From Cylindrotheca closterium (Eukaryota; Bacillariophyta; Bacillariophyceae; Bacillariales; Bacillariaceae), in the NCBI GenBank assembly GCA_933822405.4, contig CAKOGP040000002.1, positions 312,599-376,598 on the forward strand: a stretch of DNA of 64,000 nucleotides, written 5' to 3'. The notes under the pieces were generated by a model. The model was given only the letters and a program-made list of their open reading frames with translations, was not told the DNA's origin and made no database searches. This document shows, piece by piece, positions 1-8,550 of this stretch. Each line of letters starts with the position of its first letter. The first letter of the stretch is position 1. Both the position numbers and the translations under genes were made by a program.

Positions 1-211
1 CTGCCCCTGGAGCATCACGATACTTGTAGTCCTCCTCGCCAGTCAAATTGTGATGCAACGAAACCCAGCGATTGATCTTTGCACTTTTTTCCCATTTGAT
101 TTCCTTTAGCAGTTTCGCATAGTACCCATCAGCATCACCTTTTGGCAAAAAATCTTCATCGTAAAAGACACAGGGAGTTTCCAGCGGGATAAGAAAGTCT
201 GGATTCACCAT
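1..211 (-). CDS. Partial AlkB-like 2OG-Fe(II) oxygenase (N-terminus only)
   Basis: An open frame starts with ATG at 211 on the minus strand and runs off the left edge, giving about 70 residues. It reads MVNPDFLIPLETPCVFYDED and continues with a lysine-rich helix, a central NRWVSLHHN and a later YKYRD. The pattern 'bulky residue, Asn-Arg, then Tyr-x-Tyr before a Gly/Pro turn' resembles the start of the AlkB nucleic-acid demethylase fold (2-oxoglutarate and Fe(II) dependent). The HxD...H iron ligands would lie beyond the edge, so the assignment rests on the N-terminal part alone. It is divergent from the kinase gene at 637. Confidence 0.5.
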   Translation of the reverse strand, partial: MVNPDFLIPLETPCVFYDEDFLPKGDADGYYAKLLKEIKWEKSAKINRWVSLHHNLTGEEDYKYRDAPGA

Positions 212-636
212 GGTTGTCTATCTTATTTTCTGTGGTGACGGGTTTCGGTTGCCGATTTACAATCGTTGCAGTCGACTGAGAAAGATCAATGGATGGAATG
301 TCGTGTCAGAAATCAATCATCATCTCTTGGACGGTGTGATAATTCAAAATGCGAAGTGCGCGGTTTTCGCGGTCATCATAACCGCAATCGTTGCAACTGT
401 TCGCTCTCTTGCATAAATGCAATCCGAAGTTCGCGGGACATCGTACAATTTTGTACGTAGAGAATACGTAGGATCTGATTGGCGTTGTTCTTTCGTGCTT
501 CTGGTCGAACCTCGTTCTTTGAGGTTCAATTTGAGGGTGATAGCCCCATTATTCATTATTTGCAACGATTGACATCCATACTTCATTTGGATACCAAAGA
601 TTACCTATCATTGCTTTCCCATCCTCAAAACGCATC
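212..636. promoter_or_regulatory. Divergent promoter region, AlkB-like / kinase
   Basis: This gap separates two divergent start codons. It holds a near-perfect palindrome at 442-457 (7-base arms CGTACAA/TTGTACG, 2-base centre), followed by two TACGTA hexamers at 454-459 and 465-470. These are candidate binding sites by symmetry only. ORFs in this stretch look like chance frames. Confidence 0.35.
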
Positions 637-1899
637 ATGTGCCGCGGATGCACCCAAGATCGATCTCCTGTTACCGTCCCGGCTAGCCTTACAAAGCCTG
701 CTGGACGAGCTGCTGCCTTTCGCAAGCGCAGCATGGCACAACGAACCGTCACCAGTATTGAATCCGAAATTGAACTCTTCATGAGCAAATGCTCCTTATT
801 GGCTTCCTTCGAAGATGAAGAATCTTGCGTCGCCAAGTTTCATCGCAGTGAAATAGAAGTTGGTGAACTTCTGGGGAAGGGTGCCTTCTCGGAAGTGTAT
901 CAAGTCAAGGCTGTGAACCCATGTTTCGAACACGAATCAGAAGACGAAGAGAACCTTCGATGTGTGGTCCACCAAGCCTGCGAAGCCCAATGCAACGACG
1001 ATGCCGATCAATTCATTGTCAAGCATCTTCGACCAGAGCTTCTGACGCAGCGAACAGCCTTTAACAATGCTGCTGCGGATCTGGTACTCGAAGCCAAGTT
1101 CTTGGCTGCTCTGGAACATCCCAACATTATCAAGATCCATGGTTGGGCAGCCAACGGCGCCTCAAGCTATAATGATGGAAGCCACGACGGATTCTTCATC
1201 ATCCTGGAACAGCTGGACGACATACTGTCAACCCGCATCTCTCGATGGAGAAGGGATCCTTCCTGTGCACCTTCACTGGAGCAACGATTGGAGTACGCTA
1301 CACAGATTGCCTGTGCTCTGCAGTACCTGCATTCCGAGAATATCATCTACAGAGACCTCAAGTGTGATAACATTGGCTTTAAAGATGGAGCTATTCGGCT
1401 CTTTGATCTTGGTCTATGCCGAGAGCTTCCCGAGAATTCCTCTCGAGATGATAAGTTCCTCATGTCCGGTGTCGGTACTCTCCGATACGTGGCACCCGAA
1501 ATCGTGTTGGGTACCGGATACAACTTGGGAGCTGATGTTTACAGCTTTTCCATTGTATTATATGAGCTTTTGGCTCTTGCCAAGCCTTTTGATTTGTACA
1601 ATATTGGCATGTACAAGATGCTCGTCTGTGAAGATGGAGAACGTCCACAACTGGATGCCTCGTCGTTCTTGCCGCAAGAGCTACAAACCCTAATAACCAG
1701 CATGTGGGATACAGAATCATCGCGGCGTCCTACCATGGATCAAATCCACTCGCAGCTATATGATATTCAAAACAAGGCATCACCTGGAGCTCTCAAGAGC
1801 TTGTTTTCATTTCCAAAACGCTTGGTTCGAATGGCCACAGGAAGCTTTTCCGAAGGAACTTCCACTACTGTTACATCAGCTGCTTCGTTAAATAAATAG
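637..1899 (+). CDS. Protein kinase (Ser/Thr or TKL type), single exon
   Basis: The 420-aa protein has a full eukaryotic kinase domain, residues about 74-370. Visible motifs are the glycine loop GELLGKGAFSEVY (77-89), the VK lysine at 129, the helix-C Glu at about 152, the catalytic loop YRDLKCDN (238-245), DLG in place of DFG (257-259), APE (286-288) and a DVYSFSIVLYELL helix-F region. The His of HRD is Tyr and the Phe of DFG is Leu; Asp, Lys and Asn of the catalytic loop are kept, so activity is likely. The tail is Ser/Thr-rich. A second in-frame ATG at 733 has a better start context (AGCATGG) and would remove 32 residues that carry no domain. No partner is suggested by context. Confidence 0.88.
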   Translation: MCRGCTQDRSPVTVPASLTKPAGRAAAFRKRSMAQRTVTSIESEIELFMSKCSLLASFEDEESCVAKFHRSEIEVGELLGKGAFSEVYQVKAVNPCFEHESEDEENLRCVVHQACEAQCNDDADQFIVKHLRPELLTQRTAFNNAAADLVLEAKFLAALEHPNIIKIHGWAANGASSYNDGSHDGFFIILEQLDDILSTRISRWRRDPSCAPSLEQRLEYATQIACALQYLHSENIIYRDLKCDNIGFKDGAIRLFDLGLCRELPENSSRDDKFLMSGVGTLRYVAPEIVLGTGYNLGADVYSFSIVLYELLALAKPFDLYNIGMYKMLVCEDGERPQLDASSFLPQELQTLITSMWDTESSRRPTMDQIHSQLYDIQNKASPGALKSLFSFPKRLVRMATGSFSEGTSTTVTSAASLNK

Positions 1900-2709
1900 A
1901 TATATACTATACATAATGGCTACTACATATATACAATTGCAAACATTACTATCAATCATCTTGTGCAGTATACTATACTCTACGCCTCCACAAGCTACGA
2001 GGGTGAAAAGGACCACCTTATTGATGAGGCCAAGATCCAAGATACTAGGCGTGGTGCTGGAACGTGGAACTTGGAGTTCGGGTTTGGATACTGACTCATT
2101 CATCGAATGAATGAATGGGCACGGGGGTTTGCAGAATTGGAGCAGATCCGGATGAAGCACGTACGATCTGAAAGGAATGAGGAAGTGGTCCGGAGAATCA
2201 GAGAAAGTGTGGTAAATATACCGTATTGGGTATTATAGCACTTGTTCAAAATGTTGATCTCAGAAGTCGGAAGACCTCCAAAGGATGTTATGATCCCCAT
2301 CAGTAGTACGGTACGAGTTATATCATAAAGTGGAAACATGGCGGCTTTTATTTCTTTGAGTTTCTTCTTCACTCATGGATTGTTTCCATACCCATGAAGA
2401 TGAAACAAACATCCTAAACAAGCGAGACGATCCACTGCATCTGGAGGTCGTACAACTTCATTGGCAACACAAACGAGAGGGAAATCTCCAGCTACAGTCG
2501 GTTCTTGTCAATGGAGAAACTCCACTCATTTCAATCTTCTATTCTCAACTTCCTCCTTGCAAAATACAACCTAAATGCTCTCAACTACGTACAACTCTGC
2601 TTCAACTCGACTATAGAGAAACACTCAAACGATATATAGGTACATAAAAAAATGATACACGGATGCAAGGAGTTTTGGATCTTTTTTTTCTTCTATTAGC
2701 ACAGTCGGC
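1900..2709. other. Intergenic, convergent 3' ends
   Basis: This stretch lies between the 3' ends of the kinase and the P2 gene. I see short GAATGAAT runs near 2100 and no coding region with a recognisable motif. The 90-codon frame at 2375-2647 has no domain and skewed composition. Confidence 0.5.
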
Positions 2710-3192
2710 TTAGTAGTCACCACCGTCACCGCCGCCATCCCCTCCGAACATATCCATACCTCCACCGATCTCGGCTTCTTCTTCTTCCTCTTCTTCCTTC
2801 TCTTCCTCAGCAGCTGCGCCTCCTCCGGCTGCAGCACCACCGCCGCCGCCACTAAAAGATTGGAACAAAGACAGGGACAAGGATTATTGTGAGTCATGAA
2901 TCTTGTCAAAATTTGCTACAATACAAACTCCAAGAAAACCATAGTCTCCAGCATCCAGCATATTGATCACTCACCCGCCGCCACCGCCACCTCCCATTGG
3001 CACATCCTTCATTTTATCCATTCCTGCGGCCAACAATTCGTTGATGTCCTTTCCCTCCATATCTGCAGTCAACTTTGTGATGGCATCATCGTTGGCTTCG
3101 CCTCCAGCGGCTTCAATGATAGCCTTGATATCAGCGGCACTTCCGGCCTTTCCACCAAGTTTACACAGTACTAGGGCAGCAATTTCCGACAT
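2710..3192 (-). CDS. RPLP2: 60S acidic ribosomal protein P2, two exons
   Basis: Exon 1 is 3192-2975 and exon 2 is 2851-2710. The intron 2974-2853 (122 nt) starts GTGAGT and ends TTTTAG, and it is spliced inside a glycine codon. The product is 119 aa, normal for P2. Residues 1-65 form the P1/P2 helical dimer domain (CKLGGKAGSAADIKAIIEAA, then GKDINELLAAGMDK). A Gly/Ala hinge and an acidic EEEKEEEEEEEAE block follow. P2 sits in the lateral stalk of the large ribosomal subunit and recruits translation GTPases. The usual C-terminal DDDMGFGLFD-type peptide is absent; the protein ends GGGMDMFGGDGGGDGGDY. The start is the ATG at 3192; no ATG lies in frame just upstream. Confidence 0.93.
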
Positions 3193-3374
3193 GGTCAAGT
3201 TATTTCGTTAGTATTGCAACAGCAGGGCTGATTTCGCAATCATCGTTGTCCGTCCTCGTCAGGTGTACTGCTAAGCATGTAGAAAGGTACTGGGGTAGAC
3301 CATATATTCAGTAGGGCGGTAAACTGAAATTTCGAATCGCCTGTGCTTCGCTCGGCAAAGGGAAAGCTTGTAAA

Positions 3375-4625
3375 ATGAAACAGGCTACAAAATTTCCATC
3401 CCAGGAATATGCAGTGTCCAATGCCCTTTCCTGCGCTTCCTCTTGCATCATGAGGCGGCAAACACGATATCGAGTTCTAGCATGGTTCTCAATGGTCGCT
3501 ATGATTCTTTCATTTCTTCCATTTGCAATTTTGCCCGAGATATCACCGGAGCCCCCAGCCATCTCACTCCACCGCCCCAAACTATCACCACCAACGCTCC
3601 CAGCAGCAGCATCCTGCGCCCTTTGCTTCTTTGGTCTTCCTAGAAGCTTTGAGCTATTTGTGCTACCGTCAATTATTGAGAATATTCTCAAAACCAACAA
3701 GGGGAATCGATGCGATATTTATTTTCATTACTATGATGTGAAAGAAGAACAAAAGAATGTCCGATCCGGAAGTGGTGGCCAAATTGACGTGCAAGCGGTT
3801 GAGAAGCTTCGAGAGGCAGTCAAAGATGTCTATGGCAATGATGATCCGAATCTACCTTTTGTCTCCATTATTAGTGACACCGAGTCGGAATTCTTGAGCA
3901 AACGAGGTCAATTGATGGAAAAGTATCGAAAGACCAAGGCAAAGGATGGCAAATATCTGTACTTTCCATGGATGGCCAAATCCTTTGTTTATCCCACGAG
4001 CATTGACAACATTGTCAAGCAGTGGCATAGTATTGATGCGGTATGGAAGGAAATGGAACTTGGCGCTGCAAAATTACAGAAAGAGTACGCCCAAGTGGCC
4101 ATGTTGCGAAATGACGTCATGTACGTGACACCTTTTGACATTTACAATACATCTCGGACAACGAAACGAGGAGCATACCACAAAAACAACAACCTAGATG
4201 ACTATGTAGGTGTTCCTGCTTGGGCTCGATTTCCAATCAATGATCGTATGATTTATGGATCTTACAAAGGGGTCAAGATCTGGAGTACGGAACGATTTCA
4301 ACGATTGGAGGATCATGTCTTGACTTATGAACCGGGGTATGGGATGCACTCAGAACGATTCTTGAATCATTCCATCTTTCCCGCCATTCGAGATTTGGGA
4401 ATCCAAGTGGTGGAGAATCCGGATCTATGCTTTTTTCGGGCTCGAGCGGATGGGTCAGTATGGATCAGCGATTGTGCCACCAGGAATGGGGCGGCGAGGG
4501 GATTCCGCAAGATGGATACCCAACGCCTAGTGGAGAATATTATTGGTAAATCCTGCCAAAAGAGCAAGTACAATCGAGTCACACTTCAATTGCATTGCAA
4601 CAATGAGCCTCAAAAGAATAGATGA
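3375..4625 (+). CDS. Putative type II membrane glycosyltransferase-like protein
   Basis: The 416-aa single-exon protein has an N-terminal hydrophobic anchor at about residues 37-56 (WFSMVAMILSFLPFAIL), a Pro/Ser stem, and a globular domain from about residue 80. The domain opens with CFFGLPRSFELFVLPSI and RCDIYFHYYD, then has VAMLRNDVMYVTPFDIY and PINDRMIYGS. A strand-opening GxxRS, an R-N-D-V-x-Y-x-x-P motif and a later D-R-x-x-x-G resemble nucleotide-sugar transferases of Golgi type II topology, but I cannot name a family. The last ATG before the anchor is at residue 26, so a shorter N-terminus is possible. It is an ordinary algal secretory-pathway candidate. Confidence 0.7.
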   Translation: MKQATKFPSQEYAVSNALSCASSCIMRRQTRYRVLAWFSMVAMILSFLPFAILPEISPEPPAISLHRPKLSPPTLPAAASCALCFFGLPRSFELFVLPSIIENILKTNKGNRCDIYFHYYDVKEEQKNVRSGSGGQIDVQAVEKLREAVKDVYGNDDPNLPFVSIISDTESEFLSKRGQLMEKYRKTKAKDGKYLYFPWMAKSFVYPTSIDNIVKQWHSIDAVWKEMELGAAKLQKEYAQVAMLRNDVMYVTPFDIYNTSRTTKRGAYHKNNNLDDYVGVPAWARFPINDRMIYGSYKGVKIWSTERFQRLEDHVLTYEPGYGMHSERFLNHSIFPAIRDLGIQVVENPDLCFFRARADGSVWISDCATRNGAARGFRKMDTQRLVENIIGKSCQKSKYNRVTLQLHCNNEPQKNR

Positions 4626-4693
4626 CGTATCTCTTGTTTAGAATTGTAGCAATAGAGTACTCTTGTTTTCGTTTCCTTAGCTTTTGTTAACCA

Positions 4694-5074
4694 CTACTTT
4701 GGTGCCTCTAAATCCACTTTTGGCTCCGACTTTGGCGCCTCTGTTTTCGTCTCGGCTTTTGCTTCCGTTTTGTCCTTGTGCTTGGAGGACTTGTCCTTTT
4801 TGTGCTTTTTACTCGATGAGTCATCACTCGTCCCTACTGCATTCACCAATTGTGCCATGCCAGAAAGCAATAGATATGCAGCTAGTCCAATGGCAATATA
4901 TCGAAAGGATTCGGCGTATTCACCCACAAGGTCCAACAGCTTGTCGGCTGTTTTTCGCATGGATCGATCCAATTTGAAGGTGAATAGATGCTCTACCTTG
5001 ATCGCATCACCTTCGAGATAGGCGTCGGTCGTAGAACCACTGATGGATCCGCTCAAACTACTCAAATCTCTCAT
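4694..5074 (-). CDS. Small single-span membrane protein, function unknown
   Basis: The 126-aa protein has three parts: a Ser-rich N-terminus and amphipathic region (residues 1-55), one hydrophobic helix (about 58-80, YIAIGLAAYLLLSGMAQLV), and a long Lys/Ser then Lys/Glu/Ala/Pro tail with repeated KHK, TEAK and EPK units. There is no signal peptide, so the helix probably acts as a tail-proximal anchor. I do not recognise a family. The gene is convergent with 3375-4625 and divergent from the PDZ gene. Confidence 0.65.
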   Translation of the reverse strand: MRDLSSLSGSISGSTTDAYLEGDAIKVEHLFTFKLDRSMRKTADKLLDLVGEYAESFRYIAIGLAAYLLLSGMAQLVNAVGTSDDSSSKKHKKDKSSKHKDKTEAKAETKTEAPKSEPKVDLEAPK

Positions 5075-5384
5075 TCTTGTATACCAAATATGAATGATGA
5101 GTGAGAAGCCCTCCTTGCAACAATGATATGCAACCTACTCCGCGGCAACCAAGGAATACTACGGAAGATGAAGATTTTGTGTTTGTGTGATGCCTTCTGT
5201 TTGGGGTGGGGTGGAATTTTGGGGGCAACAATGGACTGACTCAATGACCCGGATGACTGCTAGCAAAACGAATGAGAAATCGCAACCCGAAGATCATTTT
5301 GCCATTGATGAAACAGGACTGTTGCTATCAACACAAAACACAACCCTCAAGACCGTTTTACCTTACAAGATTAGCACAACCATC

Positions 5385-5717
5385 ATGGCCGACGAAGTAA
5401 TGAGAATCCAAGTCAAGCGTGGCGTCAAGAATAAGAAACCCGCTTTCGAAATCGAAAAGCGTGACGATGGATACTATTACATTACCTCGGTTGCCGCCAA
5501 GAAATCTAGCATCAAGCCTGGCGATCGACTGGTAGAAATCAATGGCGTCAAGGATAAAGACTTTAAAGATGTTGAAAAGGTTCAGGGATTGTTTGATATG
5601 CTGATAATGGACATCATACCAAATGATGAATCTGAGGAAGAATCCGAAGAAGAAGAAGAAGAGTCAGGAGAAGAGGGAAGTGAAGAAGGAGAGGGAGAAG
5701 CTGAGGATTTGGATTAA
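5385..5717 (+). CDS. PDZ-domain protein with acidic tail
   Basis: The likely start is the ATG at 5385 (context ATCATGG), giving 110 aa. Residues about 4-80 read as a PDZ fold: strand RIQVKRG, YYYITSVAAKKSSIKPGDRL, then VEINGVKDKDF. The stretch 'I-x-x-V-x-x-x-S-x-x-x-x-G-D-x-L-x-x-I-N-G' is the PDZ core. The end is a run of Glu/Ser/Gly (EESEEEEEESGEEG). The frame is open upstream to an ATG at 5187, but the extra 66 residues look like untranslated leader. PDZ domains bind C-terminal peptides; the partner is unknown. Confidence 0.8.
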   Translation: MADEVMRIQVKRGVKNKKPAFEIEKRDDGYYYITSVAAKKSSIKPGDRLVEINGVKDKDFKDVEKVQGLFDMLIMDIIPNDESEEESEEEEEESGEEGSEEGEGEAEDLD

Positions 5718-6339
5718 ACTGCCATCCAAAGATGCTGCACTGTACTGGATGTAATCAGATTCAGTTTTGCTTGAGGTACTGATGATGCGATTAGAAATGG
5801 GTAGCTTTTCTCTTCTAGAATTCAATCACAATTCTCAATCAGGATAATTATATCTACATAAGACTATTTTTTCGTGACACACTCGTAGCAGCTGCGGCGA
5901 GGAAGGTTGGTGAGTCAAGTTTTGGTTGGTTTCCGATGCCTACAATGTTTGATCATCGATCGTACGATTCAGCAACAGTGCTGGGTTGGCGCCACGACAG
6001 ACGTATTCCTGGGGGGAAATTCAGTTCTTCATATAGAAACATGAACCATCATCTAGTAGAGGGATTACAATAACAATAGGATGATATTCAAGCATCTGTT
6101 TCAGTAGCAATAACGAGCTGCTCAAATTCAGTTTGATGAATCAAAGGTGTCGAGGTAGTCAATTGGATCCTCGAATCGAATTCGAAGAATAGAAACAAAC
6201 GTGAACGTCAACGAAAAATGTGTGTGTCTCCAATAAAATCATTCTGCATCATCAAACACAATATCGATGCTGCCATAGCAATGACAACAACCACAACAAC
6301 AACAATATTGTATTGTGTGAGAGAAGGCGATAAACAGCC
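5718..6339. other. Intergenic and promoter of first ankyrin gene
   Basis: No coding region is seen. The last 250 bases resemble the stretch before the second ankyrin gene (8340-8550), for example GATGAATC-AAGGTGTCGA-GTAGTC near 6133 against GATGAATCGAAGGCGTCGAAGTAGTC near 8394, so the promoter was duplicated with the gene. Confidence 0.5.
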
Positions 6340-8175
6340 ATGGAATTGATTCGAGCGGCGACTGATGGAGACGCATTGATTGTCCAAGCATCATTGGACG
6401 ATGGAGCTGACGTAAATGCAACCGATCAGTTTCGATCCAATAGGACATCGTTGTATTTTGCCTGCGAAAGAGGTCATGCGAATGTAGTTGAACTGTTGCT
6501 ACGGCATGGTGCGAATGTGGATGCTCTTGATAAATTCAATCGTACTCCATTGCGTGTTGCATGCGACAAAGGCCATGCGAATGTTGTTGAAATATTGTTG
6601 CGGAATGGTGCAAATGTGAATACTGTTGCTGGTGCAAAGAAATGGATACCACCATTACATGGAGCGTGCGAGAACGGTCATGCGAATGTCGTTGAAATGT
6701 TGCTGCTTAGTGGCGCGAATGTCAATGCTGTTGATTACACGAACCGCACTGCATTGCAGGAAGTGTGCGATGGCTATCGACAAAGCGATGCGAATATCGT
6801 TGACATATTGTTACGGAATGGTGCTAATGCGATTGTCGCTGATACAAAGAACTGGACACCATTGCATGGAGCATGCAGAAACTATCATGCGAATTTTGTT
6901 GAACTACTGCTGCGGCACGTGGATGTTGTTCTAGATGATGACGACAATAGTATTGAATTGAGTGGCCGTAGATCTTTATTTGGAGAACATGGTCGTGGGA
7001 AGATTATGGAACTATTTGCTCGGAATGGTGGAGACATAAATGCCAGGGATTGGAATGATGCTACACTGTTACATGGAGCCTGTGAGAGTGGTGAACTCGA
7101 CTATACTGAAGCATTGCTGGACAATGGTGCCGACATGGAATTGGCGGACGCAGAAGGATTGACTCCTTTGCTCATTGCCTGTATATCGGGAAATCGGGGG
7201 GTGGTTACATTACTGCTCGACCAAGGAGCCAGTATGGAAGCTCGAGACGAGGATGGATGCACTCCATTGCACCAAGCAGCCAAATATACATTTGTTGATA
7301 TCGCTGAGCTCTTGCTGAGTCGAGGAGCTGATTTGGAAGCAAGGGACGTGCATGGCAATACACCCTTACATTTGGCATTCGATGCAAATAACCCTGTCTC
7401 TGTAGAAACTGTGGAACTTTTGATGGACCATGGCGCTAGCTTGGAAGCAAGAAATGACTTTGGTGATACGCCATTACTTTCAGTTTGTCGAAGTTGGGAG
7501 TACGATGACATTGTTGAACGTGCTCGTCTATTGCTTGACAAGGGTGCTGATATGGAAGCAAGGAACAATACCGGCTGCACGGCTTTGCACATGTCATGTT
7601 CCAGAGGAGAGGACTTGAGTGTTGCTCGTTTGCTATTGGATCAAGGTGCCAGTTTGGAATCAAGGGACGTTTTTGGTTGCACACCTTTACATAGTGCATG
7701 TTCGAAAGGCAAAATCGAGGTTGCCCGTCTGCTATTGGACCGAGGTACCAATTTGGATGCAAGGAACAGTAGCGATATGACCCCTTTACACATTGCATGT
7801 TCCAAAGGTAAAATCGAGCTTGCTCGTTTGCTATTGGACCAAGGCGCCTCATTGGAAGCAAGAAACAATGAAGACATGGCAGCTTTGGATATTGTATGTT
7901 CCAAAGGCAATATCGAGGCTGTTCGTCTACTATTGGACCAAGCAGTTGCTGATTCGTTGGAAACGATGAACGATATGGGATGCAGGCCGTTGCATTTTGC
8001 AGCTCTCAACAATCGTACTGATGTTGCTCGCCTACTTCTAGATCGGGGTGCCATAGTAGATTCCAAGACCCTTGCAAGGACGACACCGCTGTCCTTGGCA
8101 TGTCAAAAAGGCCACGTGGAGATGGTATGGCTGCTGGTGAGGCGATGCCCATGGCTTGTAGATGGACAGGTATAA
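6340..8175 (+). CDS. Ankyrin-repeat protein, copy 1 (611 aa)
   Basis: The protein is almost wholly ankyrin repeats (about 17 units of about 33 residues). Typical units contain TPLHGACENGHANVVEMLL and the inter-repeat GANVNAVD. Residues about 190-225 are an acidic, non-canonical insert (VVLDDDDNSIELSGRR), also present in copy 2. The C-terminus ends GHVEMVWLLVRRCPWLVDGQ, a cap shared with the other ankyrin genes here. No membrane segment, signal peptide or second domain is seen. Ankyrin arrays are protein-binding scaffolds; no partner can be named. The last 232 bases before the stop region are identical to copy 2, although the rest has diverged. Confidence 0.92.
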   Translation: MELIRAATDGDALIVQASLDDGADVNATDQFRSNRTSLYFACERGHANVVELLLRHGANVDALDKFNRTPLRVACDKGHANVVEILLRNGANVNTVAGAKKWIPPLHGACENGHANVVEMLLLSGANVNAVDYTNRTALQEVCDGYRQSDANIVDILLRNGANAIVADTKNWTPLHGACRNYHANFVELLLRHVDVVLDDDDNSIELSGRRSLFGEHGRGKIMELFARNGGDINARDWNDATLLHGACESGELDYTEALLDNGADMELADAEGLTPLLIACISGNRGVVTLLLDQGASMEARDEDGCTPLHQAAKYTFVDIAELLLSRGADLEARDVHGNTPLHLAFDANNPVSVETVELLMDHGASLEARNDFGDTPLLSVCRSWEYDDIVERARLLLDKGADMEARNNTGCTALHMSCSRGEDLSVARLLLDQGASLESRDVFGCTPLHSACSKGKIEVARLLLDRGTNLDARNSSDMTPLHIACSKGKIELARLLLDQGASLEARNNEDMAALDIVCSKGNIEAVRLLLDQAVADSLETMNDMGCRPLHFAALNNRTDVARLLLDRGAIVDSKTLARTTPLSLACQKGHVEMVWLLVRRCPWLVDGQV

Positions 8176-8550
8176 GATCAAGAAAACATAAAAGTAAAAA
8201 GTAAACCTGCGGGTACAATTCGGTATCTTACGACGCTGATAGAAGAGCTTCGCGAGGAGAACTTGCCAGTTGGGATGGTTTCCATAGCCCATCGCAGTTT
8301 TCATCAGTCGTAAGGTAGTATACGGCAGCAATAATAAGGTTCAAGCTTCTCAAAGCATGCTGCACCGTACTCGATGAGGTGTGAACGAGTTCAGATGAAT
8401 CGAAGGCGTCGAAGTAGTCGAAACGAAACGATAGATTTGAGCCAGGGAGCCGATGCTGCTATCATCTGCATCACCGAACACGATAATGATGATGGCTTAA
8501 CAGCAGCAACCAAAATATATTTTGTGTGAGAGAGAGGACGACAAACAACC
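8176..8550. other. Spacer between tandem ankyrin genes
   Basis: It holds the 3' end of copy 1 and the promoter of copy 2. The part from about 8340 is similar to the promoter of copy 1. No gene is seen. Confidence 0.5.

Noticed and set aside
5187..5384. 66-residue N-terminal extension of the PDZ protein
   Set aside because: No ordered sequence; the ATG at 5385 has better context and starts just before the domain.
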